12,886 nucleotides of DNA from Saprospiraceae bacterium (GTDB taxonomy: Bacteria; Bacteroidota; Bacteroidia; Chitinophagales; Saprospiraceae). A model generated the notes under the pieces. The model searched no databases. It was given only the letters and a program-made list of their open reading frames with translations, and was not told the DNA's origin. The stretch spans positions 1 to 12,886 of the forward strand of contig JALVEG010000208.1 of the NCBI GenBank assembly GCA_027031145.1. Direction: 5' to 3'. A program made the position numbers and the translations under genes. This document shows, one piece after another, positions 1-6,874 of the stretch; position 1 is the first letter of the stretch, and every line of letters starts with the position of its first letter.

Positions 1-159
1 ATGACAAGCACATTTATAGAAAGAAGAAAAGAAATCACAGCCAACAAAAAAGAAGTAAAAAATCAAATAAAGCAATCATCTTGGGAAATACGCAAAATTG
101 CCCAAGAAACTATCAAGAACGTTAAGGATTTGACAGGTTTGCTTAATGTAAGGTATTAA
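1..159 (+). CDS. Hypothetical small protein, possibly the 3' end of a truncated gene
   Basis: An open frame runs from an ATG at the first base to a TAA, giving 52 residues. The product is rich in Lys, Glu, Ile and Gln and looks helical and charged, with no signal peptide, membrane segment or motif I recognise. Because the frame is open at the window edge, the ATG may be an internal methionine of a longer gene rather than the true start. It is followed by 600 bases of hairpin-rich non-coding DNA, so it is the last gene of whatever unit lies to the left. Confidence 0.4.
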   Translation: MTSTFIERRKEITANKKEVKNQIKQSSWEIRKIAQETIKNVKDLTGLLNVRY

Positions 160-193
160 CTTGAACTTAACCAATGTGATTATATTTTACATT

Positions 194-238
194 CAACTCC
201 ATTCGGAGTTGCGACCCTCTGACCCATTCGACCAGAGG
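194..238. repeat. Two adjacent hairpins
   Basis: The first is a perfect 7-bp stem (CAACTCC, 194-200, with GGAGTTG, 205-211) and a 4-nt ATTC loop. The second has a 6-bp stem (CCTCTG, 216-221, with CAGAGG, 233-238) and an 11-nt loop. Neither has a T-tract on either side, so they are more like palindromic repeats than terminators. Confidence 0.6.
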
Positions 239-422
239 TTAGAAACCTTGGTCTCAGACTCTCTTACCAAAACCTGAGCCAAAGTGTCTTTGACCTCTTA
301 GCTCAACGGCATTCCTCAACCATTTACCACTTGATTTTCACATTTATCGCCACCTATCACAGATAACTCACTTTCCTGTAAAACCAATGTAATTAGACAA
401 TATTATTAATACGAGAGGGCAA

Positions 423-506
423 AACCACGAATGTGGTTCAATGTGAATAGCCCATAGTGCAACTATGGGAAATGGTATGAGGGAAAAAGAACGCCGAATG
501 GTGTTC
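423..506. repeat. Cluster of three hairpins, two with GAAT loops
   Basis: Three stems lie within 84 bases. AACCAC (423-428) pairs with GTGGTT (433-438) around GAAT. CCCATAG (451-457) pairs with CTATGGG (463-469) around TGCAA. GAACGCC (489-495) pairs with GGTGTTC (500-506) around GAAT, with one G-T wobble. The last is nearly identical to the hairpin just after the ATPase gene at 2131-2148, so it belongs to a repeat family present at least twice here. Confidence 0.65.
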
Positions 507-648
507 AACAAATCTAAATATATTTTTAACCAATATGTTACAGTCATTTAGGCGCATTTCATTTTTTCGCATATAAGGTTAATTTTTCTATATGACAGAC
601 CGCCTCAATTATGAAATTAATCCGTTTTACTTCAAAATACTATATCAA

Positions 649-719
649 TGTGCCGTTAGGCACAAAACATGGGTAAAAAAGGGCTTTTACCCAACTAAAA
701 TGCGTGCCGTAGGTACGCA
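649..719. repeat. Triple hairpin cluster with CCGTTAGG / CCGTAGG-type cores
   Basis: TGTGCC (649-654) pairs with GGCACA (659-664) around GTTA. A 9-bp stem joins 670-678 to 685-693 around a 6-nt loop (TGGGTAAAA with TTTTACCCA). TGCGTGCC (701-708) pairs with GGTACGCA (712-719) around GTA, with one G-T wobble. Hairpins with CCGTAGG-like centres are, from memory, common dispersed intergenic repeats in Bacteroidota. Whether they are REP sequences moved by Y1 (RAYT-type) transposases is inference, and no such transposase is in this window. Confidence 0.65.
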
Positions 720-844
720 ATGTTGCCCACATCAACAAAACTTCTTGTAAAAAAGCGAAAAAATGAAATGCACCTTTTGGAATGTGTCAAGAAAATATAA
801 TGCTCAGTTTCATAATAATAAATGGAATTATACTATAAACAACC

Positions 845-889
845 AAGAATTATCAAAACTTGCAAAAAATGCAAGTTTTGATAATTCTT
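845..889. repeat. Perfect 20-bp inverted repeat just upstream of the AAA ATPase gene
   Basis: The arms 845-864 and 870-889 are exact reverse complements, separated by five A residues. The repeat ends 15 bases before the ATPase start codon at 905, so any transcript entering the gene from upstream would carry a very stable hairpin next to the ribosome-binding region. There is no T-tract, which argues against a simple terminator. It could be an operator, an attenuating hairpin, or the end of a small mobile element. The TTGCA at the tip recurs just before the ATG. Confidence 0.85.
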
Positions 890-904
890 TAGTATATTTG
901 CAAT

Positions 905-2131
905 ATGATAGAGAAAATCAAAAGAAAATATTATCTAAACAAATTGTTTTCATATAAAGATAAAGACATCATAAAAGTTGTAACCGGATTGCGTCGTTCG
1001 GGTAAATCCACATTATTGCAAATGTTTAAAGATGATTTATCAACAAAAAGGGTAGTTGATAAACAAATACAATTTTACAATTTTGAATTACCCGAAAATT
1101 ATCTCAATAAATCGTGGGATAAACTCTATTTTGAAATAAAATCAAAATTGTTATTCGATAAAATGAATTATATATTTCTTGATGAAATTCAGAATATACC
1201 AAACTTCGAGAAATTAGTTGACGGACTATATGCCACAGAGAATACAGACATCTATATTACGGGTTCTAATGCAAACTTATTGTCAAGTGAATTAGCCACT
1301 TTGTTAAGCGGAAGATATATTGAAATTTCATTACTTCCATTTTCATTTTCAGAATATCTACAGGCTAGAAATATTGATACAAGTAATAAGTACTTAAATT
1401 ATGAAGCTTTATTTTATGATTATGTAAATGAGACCTCTTTGCCTAAAGGAATAGATTTACGAGATGAAGGTTATGATAAAATATACGAATACTTGAATGC
1501 TTTATACGCAACAATTGTTGAAAAAGACATAACACAACGACATAAAATTTACGACAAAAGGGCTTTCGGTAATCTTGTTAAGTTTCTTGCAAATAATATT
1601 GGGAATCAAGTATCCCCAAGCAGTATATCAAAAGCATTAAAAGCGGATAACCAAAATATTCATCATAGCACTATTGAAAAATTTATTGAATATCTTGTTG
1701 AGAGTTTTGTATTTTACAGAGTAAATCGATTTGACATAAAAGGCAAAAAACAACTTGCTACTTTGGAAAAATACTATATTGTTGATACCGGGTTATTAAA
1801 TGTATTAGTTGGTAGAGAAAGAACATCAGATAGAGGGCATATTCTTGAAAATATAGTTTATCTTGAATTATTGAGGAGAGGTTACAAAGTCTGGACGGGT
1901 AAATTGCGCAATGCAGAAGTTGATTTTACAGTAAAAAATCGTATGGGAGATATTGAATATTATCAAATTTCTTGGGAAATATCAAAAGAGGATACTCAAA
2001 AAAGAGAATTTGCACCATTGGAAGCAATTAAAGATAATTACTCCAAATTTTTATTAACTACCGACGCTTTCACTCAAAATAATAATGGAATAATCCATAA
2101 AAATGTATTTGAATGGTTATTGAATGAATAG
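905..2131 (+). CDS. AAA family ATPase with DUF4143-type C-terminal domain
   Basis: The protein has 408 residues, a usual length for this widespread but poorly understood family. The N-terminal AAA_14 P-loop domain shows a Walker A motif G-L-R-R-S-G-K-S-T at residues 28-36 and a Walker B ending in D93-E94 (Y-I-F-L-D-E-I). A T-G-S-N motif follows near residue 118, a position typical of sensor 1. The C-terminal third resembles DUF4143, which has a PD-(D/E)XK nuclease-like fold. Candidate remnants of the active site are E315, D340 (in E-V-D-F) and Q354 (in Y-Y-Q-I-S), with Gln where a nuclease would have Lys, so cleavage activity is doubtful. The ATG at 905 gives the expected family N-terminus, so it is preferred over a longer overlapping frame. 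Members are often scattered, horizontally mobile genes. It stands alone, converging on the XRE gene 23 bases away. The molecular function is unknown. Confidence 0.92.
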   Translation: MIEKIKRKYYLNKLFSYKDKDIIKVVTGLRRSGKSTLLQMFKDDLSTKRVVDKQIQFYNFELPENYLNKSWDKLYFEIKSKLLFDKMNYIFLDEIQNIPNFEKLVDGLYATENTDIYITGSNANLLSSELATLLSGRYIEISLLPFSFSEYLQARNIDTSNKYLNYEALFYDYVNETSLPKGIDLRDEGYDKIYEYLNALYATIVEKDITQRHKIYDKRAFGNLVKFLANNIGNQVSPSSISKALKADNQNIHHSTIEKFIEYLVESFVFYRVNRFDIKGKKQLATLEKYYIVDTGLLNVLVGRERTSDRGHILENIVYLELLRRGYKVWTGKLRNAEVDFTVKNRMGDIEYYQISWEISKEDTQKREFAPLEAIKDNYSKFLLTTDAFTQNNNGIIHKNVFEWLLNE

Positions 2132-2148
2132 AACACCGAAAGGTGTTC
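2131..2148. terminator. GAAA-loop hairpin between convergent genes
   Basis: A perfect 7-bp stem (GAACACC, 2131-2137, with GGTGTTC, 2142-2148) closes a GAAA tetraloop, directly after the ATPase stop codon. It lies between convergent genes, so a weak bidirectional terminator is possible, but no T-tract follows. It matches 18 of 20 bases with the hairpin and following bases at 489-508, so it may instead be a dispersed palindromic repeat. Confidence 0.5.
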
Positions 2149-2154
2149 AATATA

Positions 2155-2517
2155 TCATCTATTATCATTTTTCTTCAACAATTCCCTCAAGAACTTTATC
2201 TCATCTTTGAGATGGCTGATGGTTTGCTCATAAGCTTCTTTGATACCGATGTTGAAGTTTTCTACAAAGGCAGGACTGTTTGTTATTCTGTTGTTGGTAT
2301 AATTATTAGTTTTTAATTCTTCCACATTCAATAAATCCTGAAGGTCTAATTTTAATATCCTTGTAATATCTGCCAAACGTTCAAGATCAATTTTCGTAAT
2401 GCCATTCTCTATTTTGGCATAAGCAGACTGAGATATATTAAGTTTTCCAGCCATATCCTCTTGACTAAAGCCTTTATTAATTCTTATTTTTTTGATTTTA
2501 TATGCAATATTATTCAT
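2155..2517 (-). CDS. XRE-family HTH transcriptional regulator
   Basis: The protein has 120 residues. Residues about 6-62 form a typical Cro/C1-type helix-turn-helix, with the signature G-F-S-Q-E-D-M-A and the recognition-helix region S-Q-S-A-Y-A-K-I-E-N-G. A linker rich in Asn and Thr follows, then a charged helix of about 35 residues (K-E-A-Y-E-Q-T-I-S-H-L-K-D-E-I-K-F-L-R-E-L-L-type heptads, in pieces) that likely dimerises as a coiled coil. This layout is common for small chromosomal XRE regulators in Bacteroidota. No toxin partner is adjacent, so there is no sign of a toxin-antitoxin pair. It is divergent from the secreted-protein gene at 2722 and shares a 204-base intergenic region with it, so it could control that gene, itself, or both; this is inference. 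Confidence 0.88.
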   Translation of the reverse strand: MNNIAYKIKKIRINKGFSQEDMAGKLNISQSAYAKIENGITKIDLERLADITRILKLDLQDLLNVEELKTNNYTNNRITNSPAFVENFNIGIKEAYEQTISHLKDEIKFLRELLKKNDNR

Positions 2518-2545
2518 ATATAAACTAATTTTAGAAACAAAAAGA

Positions 2546-2577
2546 CAAATATAGAAATAAATTGACTAAAAAACAAA
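2546..2577 (-). promoter_or_regulatory. Bacteroidota-type promoter for the XRE gene
   Basis: Read on the minus strand, TTTG (2577-2574) is followed after 20 bases by TATATTTG (2553-2546), a full match to the Bacteroidota -33 TTTG / -7 TAnnTTTG consensus. Transcription would start near 2540, about 22 bases before the XRE start codon. Confidence 0.6.
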
Positions 2578-2582
2578 GGTTT

Positions 2583-2597
2583 TGGCACGAAAGATGC
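2583..2597 (+). promoter_or_regulatory. Putative sigma-54 (RpoN) promoter for the 2722 gene
   Basis: TGGCACG (2583-2589) is followed by ATGC (2594-2597), placing the invariant GG (2584-2585) and GC (2596-2597) exactly 10 bases apart as sigma-54 holoenzyme requires. The -24 box is a perfect TTGGCACG; the -12 box departs from TTGC at one base. Transcription would begin near 2609, leaving a leader of about 110 bases. It lies next to the divergent XRE promoter. Confidence 0.5.
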
Positions 2598-2721
2598 GAA
2601 CAAATAAGTAATCGACTAATTATCAGGGGTTTGGTCATTATTGAGCACAAAACTTTTAGGGTATTTCTCTAATAAACTTTAAATCCCAATTTAGATTTTA
2701 TAACTTTTTAAATATATTATT

Positions 2722-5163
2722 ATGAAAAAGATTTTATTTGTTTTTGGTTTATTATTTAGTTTTTATGGCTCTGTAATGGGGCAACCAGGAGTAGTCGGCG
2801 TTGAGAAAGCCGTATATGAAGAAAGAACTGTCGCTTATGAAGGTGATTGTATTAGTGTAAGTTTTAATTTAGGAAAAAACCTCATTGTGATTGGATGCGA
2901 TGATTATAATTATAATTCTTGGAAAACTAATGTCGTTATTAGAAAAATCTGTGGTAGTGGATTTTTTGATCTATTTAATACTTGCAGATATGAAATTAGA
3001 TATTTTATAAATGGTGAGTATATTGATAAACAAACACTAAATACGTCTTCTGATTCAAAAATTATTAATGTATTACCAATAGATATGAATAAATTAGCAG
3101 ACAAACTTGGAAAAGAGTACAAAGAAAAAACTGCAGACCTAACTATTGAGATATGGGAAATGTGTTCTGTAAGAGGGGGAACATTTGAAAATAAAAAACA
3201 AACTATTACTCAAACTTTACAAGTTGTAAACTATGATCCTAATAATGAAGAAAATAACCAATATGTGGTTTCAGAACTTGTTGGAACTTATTCAAAGATA
3301 CTCTGTGAAGATGAAATATATCAAGATAGACAGGATATTATTGACAATAGAATGTGCTGTTCAGGAGAAAAAACACTTACCATTGATAATATTGAAACTA
3401 TAGGCAACGAATTGAGTATTTCCGGAGGTATTGGAATTCCATCAAAATTTGTATTAAAAGGATTATTATCAGAGAAAATATATAAAATTAATAAGACAAC
3501 TGTAAAAAATTCTTACATATTTAACATAAAGGCTACAAAAGGGCATTGCATATATCCAGCAATTCAGCTTAATTTTGACAAATATGTAAAATATTATAGA
3601 TATGTTGTTTGTGATGGAGATGATACGGTTGGAGATATTATAGAGGAATATGATGAACTTACTGATATTCAAAAAAGTTATTGTGAAACAGAAAATCCTT
3701 GTGGAGAATTGCCTCCATATAAAATAAAAATCAGAAATAGAGAAATTGTAAATAGAGAAATCGCATCAGGTTGTATTGGAGATATATTATTTGATTTTGA
3801 ATATGAGGGAGAAAATTATGAATATGAATGGACAGGTCCAAGTGGTGAAAAATATTATACAAAAAATCTTATAGGAGTACCCTATGGAAAATATGAATTA
3901 ACAATTTATGATGAATGTTGCAATGAACATAATGAAACAGTTAATTTGTGTGATGAAATGAATTACATTAATTGGGAATATAAAAACGGTGAATATTGTG
4001 CAGATGTGGTTTGTGCTTGTAGTAGCGAAGATACCGACCCATTAAATTACATCATGTGTGTAACTCCTCACCGCTATGATTCGGACTGGTCATTTGATGA
4101 CTCTCGCAAAAAGTGTACAAAACATGCATACTGGACAGACCAAAACGGCGTGGAAATAGACCTAACAGATGCCGTCAATGAGGATGATATTGATGCAGAA
4201 GACGAGAATGTGGTGAAAGAACCTGAAGTCATAGAATATTTTGATGAATCATCAAAGCAATGTATAAGAGAATATAGATGTGAAGATGACAATTCACAAG
4301 GTAGTATTGAACAAGAAGATCCTGAATATGGAGATTGGCAATATGATGATTTCTATGAAAAATGTTATAGAGAAGTTTTTTGTTTTGGCGATGATGATCC
4401 TGCAGAGGATGAAGATGGTTGGGAAGTGAAGGATGAAGGTGATTCTGAAATCGAATGGGATTTTGATGAAGATGATTATATGTGTTATGGTATTGTATAT
4501 TGTGATGATGATGAAACGGATATTGAGGTGGAAGAAGATCCGGATGCAGTATGGTATTGGGATGATGACAATAATGAATGTACAACTGATGAAGTATATT
4601 GTGATGATGCAGAACAAGATGGTATGAGTGAAGAAGGAGATGATTTTGGAGATTGGGAATATAACGGATCGGATTGTTATAGATCTGTATTTTGTAATTT
4701 AGCTAACGAAAAATTTACAGATTATGCTGAAGAAGTTAAAACGAATTATGATTCTGAATGGGAAAATCAGTGCGGTGATGATGAATGTACATATTATATA
4801 ACGTGCGACGGCGATGAGATAAGTCATGATTATTATTTATGTGGAGGCTGTCCTGAAGGTTTAATAAAGGGCGAATATTTAATTGACAAATCTCATTTGA
4901 CAAAAGGAAAGCCAATACTATTATCAGGAAAAAATGTGATATATTCCAAGAAGAAAAAGAGCTATAAATATTATAAAATCCAAATATATACTATTGATGG
5001 TAAAATCAACAAGTTTGTTGGTAAAAAAAGAGTTAAAGACGTTGAAGCGTTTATTTCTTTCTTTAAAAAATATAAAGCTCGTCCAAACATAATGTATTTT
5101 TATCTAGTATTTGGTGAAAATGAATTATTATATTCCAAGAAATTTATTGAATTTAAAAAGTAA
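2722..5163 (+). CDS. Large secreted acidic Cys-rich repeat protein, SprB-like module, possible T9SS substrate
   Basis: The protein has 813 residues. Residues 1-20 form a signal peptide (K-K-I-L-F-V-F-G-L-L-F-type core, likely cleaved before Q-P-G). Residues about 21-340 are a Cys-containing region I do not recognise. Around residues 345-412 lies an SprB-like or PKD-like module, with Y-E-W-T-G-P-S-G, then G-V-P-Y-G-K-Y-E-L-T-I-Y-D and paired Cys. Residues about 416-715 hold roughly eight acidic repeats of about 33 residues (described separately). The last 100 residues are basic and beta-rich, with I-Y-T-I-D-G-K-I and Y-F-Y-L-V-F-G-E-N patterns resembling a divergent T9SS sorting domain. I count about 36 Cys, which suggests many disulfides outside the cytoplasm. 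It may be a surface adhesin or cation-binding protein, but the function is unknown. A possible sigma-54 promoter lies upstream and an inverted repeat follows. Confidence 0.85.
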   Translation: MKKILFVFGLLFSFYGSVMGQPGVVGVEKAVYEERTVAYEGDCISVSFNLGKNLIVIGCDDYNYNSWKTNVVIRKICGSGFFDLFNTCRYEIRYFINGEYIDKQTLNTSSDSKIINVLPIDMNKLADKLGKEYKEKTADLTIEIWEMCSVRGGTFENKKQTITQTLQVVNYDPNNEENNQYVVSELVGTYSKILCEDEIYQDRQDIIDNRMCCSGEKTLTIDNIETIGNELSISGGIGIPSKFVLKGLLSEKIYKINKTTVKNSYIFNIKATKGHCIYPAIQLNFDKYVKYYRYVVCDGDDTVGDIIEEYDELTDIQKSYCETENPCGELPPYKIKIRNREIVNREIASGCIGDILFDFEYEGENYEYEWTGPSGEKYYTKNLIGVPYGKYELTIYDECCNEHNETVNLCDEMNYINWEYKNGEYCADVVCACSSEDTDPLNYIMCVTPHRYDSDWSFDDSRKKCTKHAYWTDQNGVEIDLTDAVNEDDIDAEDENVVKEPEVIEYFDESSKQCIREYRCEDDNSQGSIEQEDPEYGDWQYDDFYEKCYREVFCFGDDDPAEDEDGWEVKDEGDSEIEWDFDEDDYMCYGIVYCDDDETDIEVEEDPDAVWYWDDDNNECTTDEVYCDDAEQDGMSEEGDDFGDWEYNGSDCYRSVFCNLANEKFTDYAEEVKTNYDSEWENQCGDDECTYYITCDGDEISHDYYLCGGCPEGLIKGEYLIDKSHLTKGKPILLSGKNVIYSKKKKSYKYYKIQIYTIDGKINKFVGKKRVKDVEAFISFFKKYKARPNIMYFYLVFGENELLYSKKFIEFKK
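3967..4866 (+). repeat. Tandem acidic W-x-[YF]-[DN] ... C-x(4-6)-C protein repeats
   Basis: Within the 2722 gene, residues about 416-715 repeat one design about eight times at a spacing near 33 residues. Each unit has Trp or an aromatic, then an aromatic and Asp/Asn, a short acidic run, Cys, 4-6 residues, a second Cys, and then a long Asp/Glu stretch. Examples are W-E-Y-K-N-G-E-Y-C, W-Q-Y-D-D-F-Y-E-K-C and W-E-Y-N-G-S-D-C, followed by C-Y-R-E-V-F-C-type pairs. The units have diverged, so the array is old. I do not recognise the family. Confidence 0.8.
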
Positions 5164-5169
5164 TAAGCA

Positions 5170-5234
5170 AATCCGGTCTGGTAAATTGACAATTATGGAT
5201 CAATCATAAGATTTTTCAGACCGGATTAAAAAAA
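5170..5234. terminator. 11-bp inverted repeat after the acidic-repeat gene
   Basis: AATCCGGTCTG (5170-5180) is an exact reverse complement of CAGACCGGATT (5217-5227). The 36-nt loop can itself form small stems. It starts 7 bases after the stop codon at 5163, so a transcription terminator or 3'-end stabiliser is likely. It is followed by A rather than T residues on the plus strand, so intrinsic termination is not certain. Confidence 0.5.
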
Positions 5235-5236
5235 TA

Positions 5237-5288
5237 TTGCGCGCAAATCAAGTTTTTCAATGTAGCTTGCAAAATATACATTGCGCAA
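5237..5288. promoter_or_regulatory. Paired TTGCG-type palindromes upstream of the lipoprotein gene
   Basis: TTGCGCGCAA (5237-5246) and TTGCGCAA (5281-5288) are both self-complementary, and their starts are 44 bases apart, roughly four helical turns. They lie 54-105 bases upstream of the lipoprotein start. Two like palindromes on one helical face suit a dimeric regulator, but no regulator is identified and no standard promoter box was found nearby. Confidence 0.3.
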
Positions 5289-5341
5289 AGTCTGAATGCG
5301 TTAATGATGACAAAACCGATTTTTTAATAAAAAATTTAATT

Positions 5342-6811
5342 ATGAAAAAAATTATTTATTTATTTGGAACAGTATTAATTATTTCCGTACTTTTGTTTTC
5401 GTGCGAAAAAGATGAAAACAAGTCTTTTCAAGATGAAACGAAATTGCAGATGAGAAAAGGTGATAATGAAAAAAACCGTGAAAATGTTTATAAAGCTAGA
5501 AAGCAATTAGCAAAAGCTATTTCTATTGTTGTAGAACATAATCCACGAATTTTAAATGTATTTGAAATGTTGGCTTTACAAAATAAAGCAAATGGTTATT
5601 ATGAGACTGAGTTTTTTTTTAATTTAGAGAAGGATAAAACTATAAAAGAATTAGGAGATAAAAGTATTACTGAAGTTTTGGAAGTTGTATACCCGGATAT
5701 TAGAAGTATTATTGATTATTTATGTTTAAATGATCCTGCATTAACTATTCTTATCTCAAACAATTTCAATAGTGAAAACTTTGATACTAGAATTTTCTAT
5801 AATAATGGTGTTGATGATAGTAATAAGAATTATCCAGTTCCATTTTTTGAAAATGGTAATTTTGGATCAATACCTTTACATAAAGAGCCTCTCGATAAAT
5901 CTGTTATTATTAGTGAAAGTGAAATATATGTTATGCCAGATGATATTTCAAGCTATGATTCTAAAGATTTAAAGGAAATAGGGGAAAGTTGTGGAAATAA
6001 AATTTTGATTTGGTGGATTTTTGATTTGGATCGTGATGGAGTATGGAATTGGGATGACAATTGTCCGAGAACATTTAATCCTAATCAAGAAGATAGTGAC
6101 AATGATGGCATAGGGGATGTATGTGATCCTTCAAATATTGATACCGATGGAGATGGTATTGTGGATGAAGAAGATAATTGTCCTTATAATGCAAATCCTG
6201 ATCAAGCTGATTCTGACAATGATGGATTAGGAGATGCTTGTGATCCTGACCTTGTTTGTGAGCGTGATATGCAAAACGGAACAGAAAACCTTCATAAATT
6301 TAAAACATTAGAGGATTACGATCCATGGCCAAATGGAGTGGAATCTGAATTTGTTTTCCAGTGCGTAATGGCAGATGATGTTAAAATTGAATACGATGAA
6401 TATGGAAATATGCAGATAAAAGGAAATCCTTTGTCCTCCGCTAAAAAAGTGTTTGCTGGTGATTTTGATGATGGAAAATGGCATATTGCAGATTTTGATG
6501 TGTATATTTGGGACAGACTTGGTGATGGGGATAGAATGAAATGGATTATTCATGAAAAAGATTTTAATTTCAAAGCCAAGTCCACTACTGGATTAAGTGG
6601 AAAAGTTGAAGTTGAAACAACTAATGAGGATACGGGAGTTGTAACAACAAAGGAATTAGGATTTAGTAACAGTTTAGAGTTATCGTGGTATAAAGGGGAT
6701 GATGTTGTTGGAGAAAGTATTGTTGATTATTGTCAATTTATAGACCCTTATGGCTTTAAGTATCATCCAGGAGATTCGTTTTATTTCACTTGTAGTGAGA
6801 GATTATATTAA
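5342..6811 (+). CDS. Surface-type lipoprotein with thrombospondin type 3 repeats
   Basis: The protein has 489 residues from the ATG at 5342. An upstream in-frame start exists at 5237, but only the 5342 start puts a lipoprotein signal peptide at the N-terminus, with a hydrophobic core and lipobox L-L-F-S-C. The Cys is followed by E-K-D-E, resembling the K-(D/E)2 lipoprotein export signal described for Bacteroidota surface lipoproteins. Residues about 228-303 hold two thrombospondin type 3 units of about 36 residues, with D-x-D-x-D-G loops, D-N-C-P and D-N-D-G-(I/L)-G-D-(V/A)-C-D, which bind calcium in known proteins. Residues before and after them match nothing I know; the C-terminal 185 residues are beta-rich and acidic. 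There is no T9SS sorting domain, as expected for a lipid-anchored protein. A strong terminator follows, so it is probably transcribed alone. Confidence 0.85.
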   Translation: MKKIIYLFGTVLIISVLLFSCEKDENKSFQDETKLQMRKGDNEKNRENVYKARKQLAKAISIVVEHNPRILNVFEMLALQNKANGYYETEFFFNLEKDKTIKELGDKSITEVLEVVYPDIRSIIDYLCLNDPALTILISNNFNSENFDTRIFYNNGVDDSNKNYPVPFFENGNFGSIPLHKEPLDKSVIISESEIYVMPDDISSYDSKDLKEIGESCGNKILIWWIFDLDRDGVWNWDDNCPRTFNPNQEDSDNDGIGDVCDPSNIDTDGDGIVDEEDNCPYNANPDQADSDNDGLGDACDPDLVCERDMQNGTENLHKFKTLEDYDPWPNGVESEFVFQCVMADDVKIEYDEYGNMQIKGNPLSSAKKVFAGDFDDGKWHIADFDVYIWDRLGDGDRMKWIIHEKDFNFKAKSTTGLSGKVEVETTNEDTGVVTTKELGFSNSLELSWYKGDDVVGESIVDYCQFIDPYGFKYHPGDSFYFTCSERLY

Positions 6812-6823
6812 AATATATCATTT

Positions 6824-6856
6824 TTGGGCAATTATTTAATTAGTTGCCCAATTTTT
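6824..6856 (+). terminator. Rho-independent terminator of the lipoprotein gene
   Basis: TTGGGCAA (6824-6831) pairs with TTGCCCAA (6844-6851) around a 12-nt loop and is followed by five T residues. It begins 13 bases after the lipoprotein stop codon. A TTG within the left arm opens a longer frame into the next gene, but translation starting inside a terminator stem is unlikely. Confidence 0.8.
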
Positions 6857-6874
6857 AAATTAATAAAATCAATT

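Larger units (their letters stand above)
160..762. other. Gene-free, hairpin-rich intergenic region
   Basis: No reading frame here codes for anything convincing. The stretch carries at least eight short near-perfect hairpins, listed in three groups separately. The part at about 240-400 has less obvious structure. On the reverse strand it keeps a short open frame broken by a stop after about 25 codons, so it could be an old gene remnant or a conserved non-coding repeat, but I cannot name it. The overall picture is of accumulated dispersed palindromic repeats. Confidence 0.6.

Noticed and set aside
893..900. TATATTTG as a promoter -7 box for the ATPase gene
   Set aside because: It would start transcription at or after the start codon, and no TTTG lies at the right distance.
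763..957. 64-codon plus-strand frame overlapping the ATPase start
   Set aside because: It runs through the perfect palindrome, overlaps the well-supported ATPase gene and has no recognisable features.
4229..4617. Minus-strand open frames opposite the acidic repeats
   Set aside because: Asp/Glu codons read backwards give long stop-free frames rich in His, Ile and Ser; these mirror the repeat array and are not genes.
5237..5341. Upstream extension of the lipoprotein gene by 35 codons
   Set aside because: It would bury the lipoprotein signal peptide inside the protein and begins within palindromic regulatory-looking DNA.
6824..6874. TTG start extending the T9SS substrate gene
   Set aside because: It lies inside the terminator stem and would place 17 residues before the signal peptide.
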